From the NCBI RefSeq assembly GCF_000003815.2, contig NC_049991.1, forward strand, positions 16,664,776-16,724,775: a DNA stretch of 60,000 nucleotides, given 5' to 3'. The position numbers and the translations under genes are program-made. This DNA is from Branchiostoma floridae (lineage: Eukaryota > Chordata > Leptocardii > Amphioxiformes > Branchiostomatidae). Each line of letters begins with the position of its first letter. Within the stretch, counting starts at the first letter, position 1. A model generated the notes under the pieces. The model did not search any database, was not told the DNA's origin, and worked only from the letters and a program-made list of their open reading frames with translations. This document shows positions 1 through 13,100 of the stretch, piece after piece.

Positions 1-625
1 TGGTTCTAGTGAATTAGGCTGGCCTAGTATCCATCATATTTTAGCTCCAGTTAGTTGCTTCACTGTCAGGTTGTCTGTAATTTAAAAGAAAGGGTCAAAC
101 TTCCAAATGCCTCTTTGATTCTTTGCTATTACACCGTTAGGGCCGTGTGACTCACAAAGCCAATCAAACTTTTTTCAGTGAGTATCTTAAGGCAGATCAA
201 CTCTGTAAAGCGATAAGGTGTCTGAACCAGAGCTAGAATAAGATCGATGCGAGACTAGAATTTCCGGACAATATACATCAAGTTAACACAAAGTAGTAAC
301 AACTGCACCTGCTTGTGTCGGTTGGCGATACGGAGGTTGTGAGTTAAGACTGCTGTTGTTGTAAAGTGTTGGGCTGGTTCTCGAGGTGCGTGGAGGGGGA
401 GGGGGTGGGGGATGGTGCACCAGGGTGGGGATGTTGCGGGGAGGGTGGGGAACACCTACACGTGGGATGTGAACATGCATATAAGCATTGAACCATTTAG
501 CAAACCACAGGTACAGTAAAAAGAATCCATGCCCGACAGAGTTGCAAACTATCAGTACTCAGACCACCATAACACCAACATTTACCAACAGACTACAACT
601 GCCAAAGAACCATCAAACGAATATT
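1..625. other. Intron of gene 1, no exon seen
   Basis: No splice-bordered reading frame on the minus strand. The only notable item is the G-rich tract at 393-452. Confidence 0.5.
393..452 (+). other. G-quadruplex-capable tract
   Basis: Several runs of 4-5 G separated by 1-8 bases (ggagggggagggggtggggg, then further G4 runs to about 449). Sequence potential only. Confidence 0.6.
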
Positions 626-852
626 AGACCACAACAAATTTATTTGTTGCTTCTCAGATTTTTTCAGAAAAAAATTGGACCGACAGGTTGAAAAGAAAAA
701 AAAATTTAAAAAGACTTTAATAACAAAAAAACAACAGACTGGGGACTTTAATGGCACGTTTTATGCAATAATCTCTTCCTTTGCTTTGTTACTACTGTTC
801 TGAGTGAAAGGCATTGTTTTTAGACTGAAATTATATAAAATTGGTGCGGCCT
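626..852 (+). mobile_element. TIR element (MITE-like), family A copy 1
   Basis: Begins agaccacaacaaattt and ends aaattggtgcggcct, imperfect terminal inverted repeats. The interior (ttgttgcttctcag, then Lys/Asn-type A-runs, then 'cattgtttttaga') matches 11194-11534. No coding capacity. Confidence 0.65.
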
Positions 853-920
853 TGATCAAAGAATGGCGCACATGCTATCTACTACAGGGCAGGAGTCAAC
901 CCACACACCAAGCAACACAC

Positions 921-1155
921 CTGTGGGAGTTGTCCTTTGACTGGATATTGCCTGTGGCTGGGAAGTAGGCTGTGGAGGTGGAGCTTTCGGTGCCGTGGCA
1001 ACTTGTGGTTGTGGTGGACCTGCCCTCTGTACAGCGCTGCTGGTGACACTGACAGATTCAGTTGCCGTGGGAACACGCTGTACCTGCGGAGGGCGGGTGT
1101 AGGTAGGCGGAGGCGGCCTTGGTACAGCCTGCTGCCTGGTAGCAACCGGCGTAAC
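921..1155 (-). CDS. Gene 1: proline-rich linker exon, last in window
   Basis: 235 bases, acceptor catccgcag, donor gtgtgt, ending in phase 1. It is Pro/Gln/Val/Thr-rich (PRPPPPTYTRPPQVQ...). No in-frame stop precedes the donor, so the gene continues beyond base 1. Confidence 0.85.
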
Positions 1156-4100
1156 CTGCGGATGTAACAGTTTGGAGCTTGAGCAAAATTTACCCTTTTT
1201 TCCCTGCATATGTAACCAATAAGGTAGTTCATAGTTTCGAGTGCTCATAAGCAGTATGATGCAATATATGGTCTAAAGGTCAAAACTTAACCTTCTTCAT
1301 GCTGCATAACCCCATAACTAATGCAAATTTGGTGCAAGCGGATACCTTAGCATGCTGAATGTTAAGGCATATAGGTTAAGAGAAGTGGATTGCTAAGACT
1401 GTTCTTTCCAGTAATCATTTATTGGTAGAACAGTCCTATGGAACAGCAAAAATGATGTAATTTATCTGTAAATCAGCAGTAAGTTTAGAAACATTGACAT
1501 TCCTCATGCAATTTCCTTTCTGCAAAACGTTTGCTTTCCTTTTTTCCACGAATTGTTTTGACACACCTGCGAAACACAGTTGTGCAGGCTGACGATAGCT
1601 GGCTGCTTTTCGGCAGGTGGCTGAGATGCAGTTGTGTTGGGCTGCAGTGGCAGAGAGGGGTGCCAGGGGGCACTGTTTTCAGACTAGCCAGAAGGAGGCA
1701 TGTAACTATTTTTTTCAGACACATGCACGGGATTTGTACCTTTAAACTGTAGCTGTAATGCTATGTTTAACAGCCATACAAAACGTGCAGCTCTTGGCAT
1801 AGTGTAACAAAGAAGGTGCTGTGATGCCTTCATGCCATAAGAATGTTCACCCAATGATTTTAAAACCACCCATCACCAAATATGTACTGATCCACAAAAC
1901 TACTGTTCAAGAAACCTACTGTAGGTTTTGGCGCTGGAGCTGATGTTGAACTTGGTCCACTTGAAGTTGGTCCACCTGAAGTTGGTCCACTTGAAGTTTG
2001 GGAACTAGAAGCTTGAGCAGTGGGCTGCTGCTGCTGTGGAATAAAATGACAATATTGCCTTTTTTTCATGAATTGCCCCCCCCCCCCTTGTTCCACGGTA
2101 AATGAAGATAATTTTACATTGATAGAGAAACTTACCACCTTAAATCTGTATATCCTCAGTATATTTCCCAGATGCTACACACAATCATGATATATTAGCG
2201 GTTGATATTTGCAAAAAATGAAAAATATTTCATTTTTCACAACAGAACAGTGGACTGACACTTCATACCTAAATATTAAGTACATGTAGATGAAACATTC
2301 ATTACCTCCATAAAAATGGATTTTTTTTGTTTGTTTTTGTTTGTTTAGGTTTGTTGCTGTTGGCCCGGGTCCAAGTTTGTTCCCAGCTGGGAGACTGGCA
2401 GGTTGAGTTGGACTGTGTCCACATTTTTCAAGATGCAGTACTGTAATTAATCAGTAGGGGGCACTATTGCAACTGTGACAAACAAACACTTGGATGGGGA
2501 AGAGGGGTTCCTACCGGTTTCAGGTCTGCCTGCACACCAACATCCACTGGCCTTGGACCTCCTATTGCTCGGCGTCTCTTCAGCTCCCTCTTTAACCTAT
2601 CTTGCTCTTGGTTCATTGTCACCAGTTTTTGCTGAGACATAAAAAAAACATCCAGAAATGGGTTTTTAAACTTAAAGGATACTTGTTAGATATGAGTGTA
2701 CTATGACAATCATTGGAATCAATTATATTCTCTGTAAAATCGGTATTCTGAATGAGCATTCAAAAACTAACACAATGACTTGCCATGCAATCTGAGGTTT
2801 AGTGGAATTTGAGCTTATTGAGCATGCTAATGAGTATGTAATGCATTGTGTTAGTTTTGTAAATCTCATTCTGTGTGGAGTTTTTTGTTTTTCTCACCGT
2901 TAATTCCTTGATTAACTTTTTCATCCGCTTCCTTTTTTTCTGGTTTGAAAAAAAAAATGAATAACAAAGATCTCGAGTGTCACATACAACCCTAAAATGG
3001 TCTTATTTTTGTACAAACAGTTAAAGAAAGGTTGCCTAGTTGTTCAAGAATATAATGAACCAAAACATTACATTAAAATTCCGTTTCAGATTTATTCATG
3101 CATTAGACACACAGAACAGTGGATGCAGGAGGGTCTATCACAGAATGCCTATTTCTACGTTCATTCTGTGTGCCCAATCCACCAATTTTCAGTTAATATC
3201 TGAAAGCCAAGAAACTAGTGTTAACTAACCGAAGCATTCTAGCTAAGTTAGCAAAAGAGCAGACACGGAAGATTCAAGAATAATACACAAAGTGTGGTCC
3301 AAAGAGGTGTAAATGATAAGTACACAATCGTGATCATTCAAGTTTCTAAGGCTTGGTAGCTGTTAAAAAGCAGCAGTGCAGTTATTATTCTATTCTTCAA
3401 AGAAGCACCAAGCAGCAGATCCATGGCAAGCCAAAAATCTAGTGTTTATGTTCTGCCAGAGATGCAATAATTACAATCAATGTTGTCTACGTAAACTAAA
3501 CTGGTCATACCTGCAGCTTTCTGGCATACTCCTCCCAGCCTTTGCAGACTTTGGTCAACTTGGCAACTCTGTCCTGAAACTGCTTCATTTGGCTGTTTGC
3601 TTTGGCTGTACAATGAGCTACTTTGTCTTCCACCATCTAGAGGAGGAAATTCTGATGTTATATTTCAAAAAAAAAATAGTTGTAAACTATCAAAAAAATT
3701 GAAAGCTGTATTTTGGGAATATTTTGAAAGTGACCAGCAAAGCTATGTGACCGTTTCTTTATCAAAAATATTTACAATGTTTGCAACATTTTTCAAATGA
3801 TCATTGCCGCATAAAGTATATATTTTTAGATTTCATGGCTATGCATGATGCCCAGTCATTCTTCCCTGATCTTTGCAGGGGTGATTGAATTGCTTTCTTC
3901 CCAGTCTGCTGACCCATTTTCAAATTGTTACAAATAATTCCTACATTCTAGAGCATTTTGGAAAAAAAAGTGAACCTATGTTGCAATAGTTTGGAAACAA
4001 AAATAAATAATATATTTGATGTTAAGAAATGTTTCTAACATGTCAGAATTGGGTTAAAAAAAAGATTATCTCAAAATTCAAACAAAGAAATTATTTGCAA

Positions 4101-7100
4101 CTAATTGACAAATTCATTCATATGTCTACAGAAAAATCTGAAAGCTTTCAGGCAATGAAGGTGCAATGATAAATATGATGGCAGATAAATCCTGGACCTT
4201 TTTGAGGTCTTCCCTTCCCAACAGCTGTTGACGCTGTGCTGCACAAGTGGTGTTACACCCCACTGTTCTTGTGACTGGAACACTGGCTGGAATGTGCCTG
4301 GCAAACTGGGCACTACAACTATCAGCTGCAATAGGGAGAGAGTGAGGGAAGACAATGTTTGAAAGTTCTAGGAATATTACTGCAATTTGCCTAAACAGAA
4401 TGTTTACAGAAACATTTAATTCAACTTAAGCCGTGAATGAACAAAGACCTCTCTGATACATCATGACGTAATCTAGGAAAAAGTATCACTCTTTAAGGGA
4501 AGGATGTTTTGACGATTACTGGGTATTTCAGACCCTGATGATAACTCTATGTGAATGACTAATGGCTGTGTAATTGTGAATGAGCCAAGATCATCAAAAT
4601 TCCATATAAAGATATCATGTACTTTCTAGTGATCTTTAGGACACAAATTGTTGATTTCAGCAAATTCCAAGCACTATTGTAAAATTATGCATGCATACAC
4701 ATCTGATGAACGCACAAGCTTACCTGCATCGGTTGCCACAGTTCTATTTACAAATCCTTGAGTAGCACCATTGTCTAGCCTTGGTTTCTTTGCACCATGC
4801 CCCGGGTTTGGTTCTCCCTCTCTCTTCTTTCCAACAGACATACCCTGGTCCTGTTGAACAGAGGGCTGGTCTTCAGTCGACGGATTATCATCAATGACAA
4901 TTGGTTCTGCATCGGAGTTGGCCTGTGTCTGCTGCTCATCAGAGGCAGCTGTCTCCGTACCGTTGGCTGGAGGGGTTCTGCTCTTTGGTGGGTTACTGAC
5001 AGCATCACTGGCCGCCATCGGAGGTGAGGAACTGCTTGAAGGCCGGTTTGGAGGACTGCTTTTCCCAGAGTTTGATGAATCTTGTGGTTGTGATTCTGGA
5101 GTATCTGTTCATAAGACACAGATTTAAAATAAAATAAGTCATGTTAATTCCTAGTGATTAAGAATAAAAACAGATCTGAAATTTATTTGGGAAAATCTAT
5201 GAAGAATTTATAAAACAATGCTCATGATTTTTACATACCTTCCACAACAACTATGTCATTCCCCTCAGCACCAGGTCTGGAAGTTGGCTCAGTTGGGTTG
5301 TTTGCAGCACCTGTTGATAATGAATTACAGTTGTACATGAAATGTTATTTGAAACACATTTTACCATTACACATAGTCTGTAAACCAACTTTCCCAAAAA
5401 TGTAGGTTGCAGACATACCTAAAAGGGAGTCTTTAATGCAGCTAACAGAGACTAATGCTTTTATCCCTTATTGAAAAAATGCACATATGCACAACATGCA
5501 CTAATCAACACGTCTAACAGTTGACAGTCAGATGGCCAATTGCACATTTTAGCATCTTAAAAGTTAAAGCATCACCTGTTTTATTGGTCCCCTTAGCTGT
5601 GGCAAATGGCACTGGCAGGCTTGTATTCTGCACTGGTATCAAAGGTGGTGGAGATCTAGACTTGTGCAGATCACTTGTTCCCTTTGTGGTGGTCGTTGTT
5701 GGGTTTGACTGGTGCTGTTGGGCCTGGCTTGGGACTTCCTTTGATGAAGAAGAAGAAGGCACTTTACTTCCAGGTGGTAGAGTCTGATTTACTGGTGACA
5801 AAGTGTGCTTTGGTGGACCTGGTACATGACTGCTTGAGGCAGCTTCCTTTTGTGCTGGAGCAGATGGTTGTTTCACAGGTTCTGGTGCAGACACATGTTG
5901 AACTGGAGAGCGATTCTCCCTACTTTCAGTTACAACTGGCATCTCCTTAACTGAACCAGAGAGCGGCATGGCTGGAGAGGCAGACGTGTCCACAGACATC
6001 TGTTGAGTAGAAGAATAAGCCACTGTTGCTGAAGGGGGTGCTTGTTGAGTTACAGTGGAAACCTCACTGACCGTTGTGACCTTCTGCTCAGCTGGAGTAG
6101 ACTGCAGAGGAGCTGAGACAGCCGCAGCTTTTGCTGAGGCATCCTGAACTGACTGCCTGTCTGAACCAGGGAGCTCAACATTTGAAGCAGGTGCTGAAGC
6201 AACTTCTGGCACAGAAACTTGATTAGCTGTAGCCATGGCCTGGTCAGCTGTAACAGACACCTGACCAGTTGGAGTGACAACTGGCAGAGAAACAAGGCTG
6301 CCTGTCGCAGCTACTGGTTGGAGTGACACTGATGACACATCTGTTGTGGGTTCAACCTGGCTGATGGACGCCAGCTGTTGAGCAGAGCAGTCTTTGGCAG
6401 TTGTAGGAGGAGCAACAGGGATCTGGCAGGTAGAAGCTGCAACCTGCTCTGGGACAGGGGCAGGATATGTTGCAGAGACAGCTTGAATGGCAGAAGCTTC
6501 AACATGTCCTGCTGGCTCCGACTCCTTCTCGGTCGCAGTTGGCATCCTGTGACTACTTGTGGTAGAAGCTGAACCAGTTGAAGAAATACTCTGGTACATT
6601 GGCTTGGTTGCATGGTCTCCTAAAGAAAGCATCTCTTTGGCTGGTGTGGAAAGATGATCAGTTTGTGGGAAATTCTCTTCCTTCGGAGGAACTTCTTGTT
6701 TGGGGGGAATCTCTTCCTTAAGATGGTCCTCTTGTTTTGTGGAAACCTCTTCTTTTGGAGGAACTGCTTCATTGGAGGAAACATGCTCCTTTGAAAAAAT
6801 ATCTTGCTTCATAGAAATCACTTGCTTTGAAAGAATGTCTTGCTTTGATGAAAGCTCTTCTTTGGGGGAAATCTCATTCTTTGGAGCAATCTCTTTCTTT
6901 GGAGTTGATACTTGTTGGTTCACTGTGGAAGCCAGCTTGGCTTTTGTAGCCAATGGCTTCTTTTGGTCAGGAGCATCACTTGTGGTGGAAAGCTGGCTTT
7001 CTTTTTTTGGATGTTGGTCGGCAATGTTTTGTGTTACCATTTTTGGTACCTTGTTAGGAATACTGTTCAATGGTTTTTCATCGGTTGCTTCCTTTACCCT

Positions 7101-10100
7101 AGTTATACTTTCTTTCCCACGCAGAGGGTCTGTAGCACCAGACATTGAAGTGTTACTGGACTCAGAGGCATTTTTTAATCTTGCAACTTTGTCATCACTT
7201 TTAACATGTTGCACCTTTGACCTTGTATCTTCCTTTTTGCCATTTGTAGTAGTTGATTGCAATGTCTTATCAGAATGCACAGCCTTTTTGTGTGATGGTG
7301 TGGAACTGGCTTTGTCAGATGAAAGCTTCATTGGCTTATCAACGGTATCCTTTTTGGACTCTGCTCTTACACTATGATCCAAGGAGCTGGTCATCAACTC
7401 ATTTGAAATGCTGATATCCCCTGTACTGTCATCATCAAAAACTCTCACACTTCGAAGTGAACTGCATTTTCTCTTAGATTTTTGGCCATTCACTGTGGTG
7501 GTGGTGCTACTTTGAGCTTTGGTATCTCTTGTTGATGTGCTGGATGCATTGCATGTGCTGGGTGCACTTGGTAGCATTACTGGCTTGATACTGTTAGACT
7601 CTACCTGGTGAGCAGTCTTGGACGATACTGAAGACTTCACAGAGTCTGCCTGGTGAGCACTCTTGGAGGATACTGAGGACTTCACAGAATTTGTGGTGTG
7701 GCTTCTTTGTTTCTCCCCGTTTTGTTGCGCTTCCTTCTGTGCTATCTTTCTCTTGATGGAATGGGTTGACTTCTTAGCCACAACAGGCAGGTCCTTCTGC
7801 TGCAAAGAGGCATCTTTGCTAACCTGATGTGACTTGGAATGGTTTGACAAGGAGCCTGAAGATTGCTTATCCACCCTTTCACTGGAATTTCTAGACGCTG
7901 AATCTGAGGTTACTGTACTTTCCTTGGAACCAGACGTCTTCTTTAATACAGCAAACTCTGGAGATGCCTCCAGTCGTGGTGTTTTCTTTGGTGGTTCTCT
8001 GGACGAATGTGTGGAGTTTAACTTGGCTTGGAACCCTGCCGGTTTGCTTGTTGACTTTTTCGCTACTTGCCTTTTGACAGGTTGACTGCTGACTGATAAT
8101 GACCTGGAAGCACCTGTGGGGTGTTCAAAATCTTATTAGTCGTTCTCTTGTTATAAGCTAAAGCTCACATTTAAATCTTTGTCACAGTTTGTACTGAAAG
8201 TATTTGTGTGTAGTTGATCAAATCGCAAACAGCCTTCCTGGCCTGGATAAGTGTAAATCCTGTTCAAAAGGTTCCCAAGCCTTGTAAGTCCCACATACTG
8301 AAGAAGTGATTAACAACAGAGAATAGATAAATAGCGTGCAATTATGACCTTTTGTGACTGAGGGAAGCTCCAGTCTTCTAATGAGCTGCAGGACCGGTTG
8401 GGTTACATACTAAATTACATGTACTTAAGTGTGCTTACCAACAAAGTGGACAACCATTCCAGTGTATTGAATCCGTCAACAACAATTTAGCCCATGTTTA
8501 CTTGAAATTCTTGGTCTGGAAAGTCACGTTTCATTCTGCTCAGCTTTCTAGGAGTCTGACATTCCTTTGGGCTAGGTATACTATTAGCTTTTAACCAGTA
8601 AAGATAATGCTGGCAAAATCTGACCACATTTCTGTACCATAAGGCTCCAGGCTGTTACTAGGCAACTATCTGTACATATATGAATAGTAAATACAATCTA
8701 ATAACACTCACCTTCCATGGCCGTCCGTGCATCTGTGGACCTACAGTAAGATGAGAGAACATATCAAACTTGTGTTTTCTTTAATCTCAGAAGACTATGC
8801 ATCCTGCAAGTTAGCACTGATATTTTGCTGTTAATCTATACCCACTGGCTTTTATACTTGGGTAAAGCCAAGGAGGTTACATACAATAATGTCTCTAACA
8901 GTTCCATAGCAAAATACTTCATAGAATGAGGCCATAAGATTATCAGCAAAACTTATGAGCTAATGGAAGCAAACATTCATTAAGCTGTAAAACAACTCAG
9001 ACAAGAAACCTTTTTGTACATGAGTTCAGAGACTGCATACCTCCATGAAAAATTCAAAGCATTTGCAAATTTTATGCAAATGACTTACACATTTACATAA
9101 TACTGTATATGCATAGAGATGTTCAACTTAAACAACACCCAGACCTCCTTAAGTTATGCTAAGCACGAACATCTGGAAACACACACAGGTACACAAAACA
9201 TACTGTAATTCACTTTGTATTCACGGTACCAAACTTTCACGGTCTGAGAAAATTTAACTTGTTCTCGGAACTAAATGTTCACTGTCGCGGCAAGTGCACA
9301 TAAAAAAAGGCTGTGAATTATTTGTTATCAGTAATGATAAGTTCACGTTACAGTCGTCAACGTGAAAACCGTGAACATAACAGTACATTGAAAAAATCAG
9401 GAATTACAGTAATACCTTTCTTTGTCATACGAGACAATAACACAAGTGCATCAGAATCTTCACCAAAGCCAACTTTCATCCCATTCTAGCCAAACTTACA
9501 TGGTTTTGAGTTCTGGGCGCTCCTTGAGAATATCTGTGAGTATTACTCTACAGGGCTTACACTGAGTCTCTTTCTTGGCCACTATGTGAAAAAAAAAAAA
9601 GAAACAACTTATTATACACACATTTAAAAAAAACGACAAATCAAATATAAACAAAACATGACAACATGAAAGGTGATCTACTGATATGTTGGTACATAGC
9701 ATAATTCAAATTCAAAATTTTGATCTAACCCAAGGAAATTTGTTTTTGGGAGTTATATATTTACCCTGTGCTGAGTTGTTAGTTTGAATTTGGATCAAAG
9801 AATAATGAGGATTAGTGAAGCAAAGATGTCATGCAGTTCTATTTTGTTTGCAATATAACTTTATAAGCAACAAAATAACAGTATATACTGTCAGGGAAAG
9901 CTAGGTGTTAACTGTTAATAATAACAGAAAATTAAAAGAGAACAAAACACACCTTTAATTATAATTGTATGGGGCTTCTAGATGGCAGATCCAAGGCAAA
10001 GCAAAAAACAATTTAAAAGAAGCATGTACTAGCAAATATGGCAAGAAAAGGGATACATATTTCAAGAGTTAGCAGGGCTTACTAAAAGAATGTTTATCAT

Positions 10101-13100
10101 TTTTCTTTGCAAAAAAACACTCAAAATCTATGGAAAGGCATTCTTTTAACTTCAAGCAGCTTCCACAAACCTTCCTTAGAGCTCGCTGCTCCTTTTAATT
10201 TTTCATCATCTCTAGGCCCTTTCCTGCAAAATGAAGACAATTCAGTATAGCAGAATATGTACAATTGATTATTTACAGTGTAATTTATTATTTGGTGTTG
10301 TTTTTTTACAGAATGGCATGGAAAACAAGGCCATCAAGACTGAAAAAGTCCCTTAAATCTATCTCATCTATAGATGACTCTTCTAATCCTACATTCAGAA
10401 AACATATTGCACAAACACACACATCCTTGTCCATTGTTCATACAATACAAATTGATGGTATTTCTATTGTGCACAAGGCCTTGGTAAAAATAGCCTCTAA
10501 TTGCTTGGATTAAAACATTCTGATCTCCTCTTAAAAAGCCTCATAACCAAATTATTTACAAACCTTCTAGATTTGCGATTCCCACCTTTCCGACCTGCAA
10601 CAGACAGACAAAGAAGCAAAAATTTACTAACTGCTGCGAGTCACAAGGTGTTTAACTGCCCAGAGCACACTATACACCTGGTAGTTTTATACAACATTCT
10701 TGTGTGTGTACCAGCCTAATCAGTGGAGTCATGTTGTTTGATCAATGCAGTACAGTATTGTTGAAAACGTTCTTTGCTCTATGTAATCACAGTACTATAG
10801 CATAATCTTCAATACCTGTGCTCAACACACCAATGTCAGGAGACTCCATTCTCCATACTTGGACTAGCCAAATACCAGGTGTACACAAACCTACTCTACA
10901 CAGTCATGTTCAGTGGCCCATGAAACAAATGTGTACGATGGGCGTTGCCTAACCTCTGTGGCTTTGTGCCGTAGTGACTGGGATGGTCTTTGTTTTTGTC
11001 AACAGTCAACCTTGAAAGGATATTTGAAAGCCCAAGGCATGTTTACAGGGGCCAAAACAATTCAAAGTTTGCTTCCAGCTACCCAAATTTATGCTTTTGC
11101 ACTGTCTCATTTTGAGAAAAATATGTAAACCAAAGTAAATTTGGAGGAAATTTGTGGGTACATATAAATCATACGCATGATGTTGTTTCTATAAGGCCAC
11201 ACCAAATTTATTTGTTGCTTCTCAGATTTTTTTTCAGAAACAAATTGGACAGGTAGAAAAAAAAAATTTTTTTTCAAAGGGTCTGGGAAGACATATGGCA
11301 TAAATAACACACAAAAACAATGGCATGAGGGGTTTAATGGCATGTTTTATGCAATTTGTAACTAATGTTCTGAAAAAAAGACATTGTTTTTAGACATTGT
11401 TGGCAATATTTACAGGTTTGTGAGCAAAGATGTATTTATTCTTTCTCAGGACTTAATCCTTTTTTTTTTTTTTTGAAAATGAAAAAAAAAATGGACAGGC
11501 AGATACGAGAAGCAAAAAAGAATTGGTATGGCCTAACTACTTCTAAGTTTGTGGGGATTTTAATATAATTTCGTGGTGGGGACAAAATTACAGTGGTTTC
11601 ATGTTTGCTGTAGAAACAAAGTATTAGGTTGGCAGAAGATGGAACAGGTATCTTAATTTGCAGTGGTTTTTGTACATGTATGTGATGAAGTTTTCACCAC
11701 AAACATAAACTACAAGTACAAAAAATTCTGCATTTACGGCATGTTACTTGACAACACTTGAAATTAACAGCACCTTACAAATACTCCAAATACCAAGAAA
11801 TACTACCAATGCGCCAAGAGATATATACATATGTCAAGATATTCCAAATTGCATCATGCACATCTGATATCCTGTCTCTCTTTAACATTAAAAAAAATAC
11901 ACATTAAAACTTTCACAAACAATGCACCAATAACAATACCTCCATATTCAGAAGTAACAAATTCCAATCCTCCATAAAAAAAATTATTGAACACAGAATA
12001 GTGTCTGTGTTACATTTCTATGGGCTGTACTCTGTTTTCTTGGTGGCATGTGGTGTCCTTTTTGTCAAAGAACAAGAAATTGAAAATTTCATATAGTATT
12101 CAGGGCTCGAAATACTGGGTGCATGTGCACCCATGTGCACCCAAAATTGGAACTGTGCACCCAATTATTTTCTGTGGGTGCACAGGGTGTTAGAAAGATT
12201 TTTAAAAATCATGGTACTTTTTAAAGAATTTGATAGCTTGTAACTATATTTATTATTAGGTTATTACTTAAGTTTAAGTGGTGCACCCAAAACTTTTTTG
12301 GTGCACCCAATTTTCTAAGCTGGGTGCACCAGTGCACCTAATCCCCAAGATCAATTTCGAGCCCTGGTATTACACACTCCATTAAACACTTTTTTGTGAA
12401 CATTGAGTTTGATTCATTGTTGTAAATTTCTCATCATTTTTTTATGTATTTTTGCCTTCTTGCATGTCTTTGGACCCTGGTGAAGCATGCAGCAACAATT
12501 TTGGACCCAGGCCAAACCAGCATTCCAATCCTGCCAGTCTCCAGATACACCATTTTTCTGCCACCAGTCCAAACTTGAACCCGGGCAAACTTGAACAAAT
12601 TTGCACAAACACCAAGAGAAACAAACCAAAACCAATACCTCCATTTTATGTAGGTAAAAAATCAATTGGGATAGGCTTAGAAATTGTTGGTTGTGAGTTG
12701 TGAAGAATTATCCACATGGTTTCTTTTCCCACGGTCTCTGCGTAACCTCCCATATGCACATAATTAGTACTGTTACATAATCATGATAATTTACAGACAC
12801 AAAAGGCCATCTGCTGCCCAGCAGCTACACAATAGCCTTCATGGTGACCTTGTAACCAATTACAAGGATTGACTTTATCATAATTCTTGTAGCAGGTGAT
12901 CAAAAAATTGCTTTCACAAATTAGTGACTCCTCATATTGTACTGTGCTCTCTAGTCTAATTCATTAAGTTCTCTTTTCTTCAGTTATCACAACAATACAA
13001 TTGCACCGAACACTAGATCATAATTGGACTTATTACCATTTTTGCCCCAGCCTACACAGACTTTGGTCAGTTTAAAAAAAAGTGTACAATGATTGTCAAA

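Noticed and set aside
6700-7377. 225-codon plus-strand frame rich in Phe, Ser and Cys
   Set aside because: Antisense shadow of the gene 1 hexapeptide exon.
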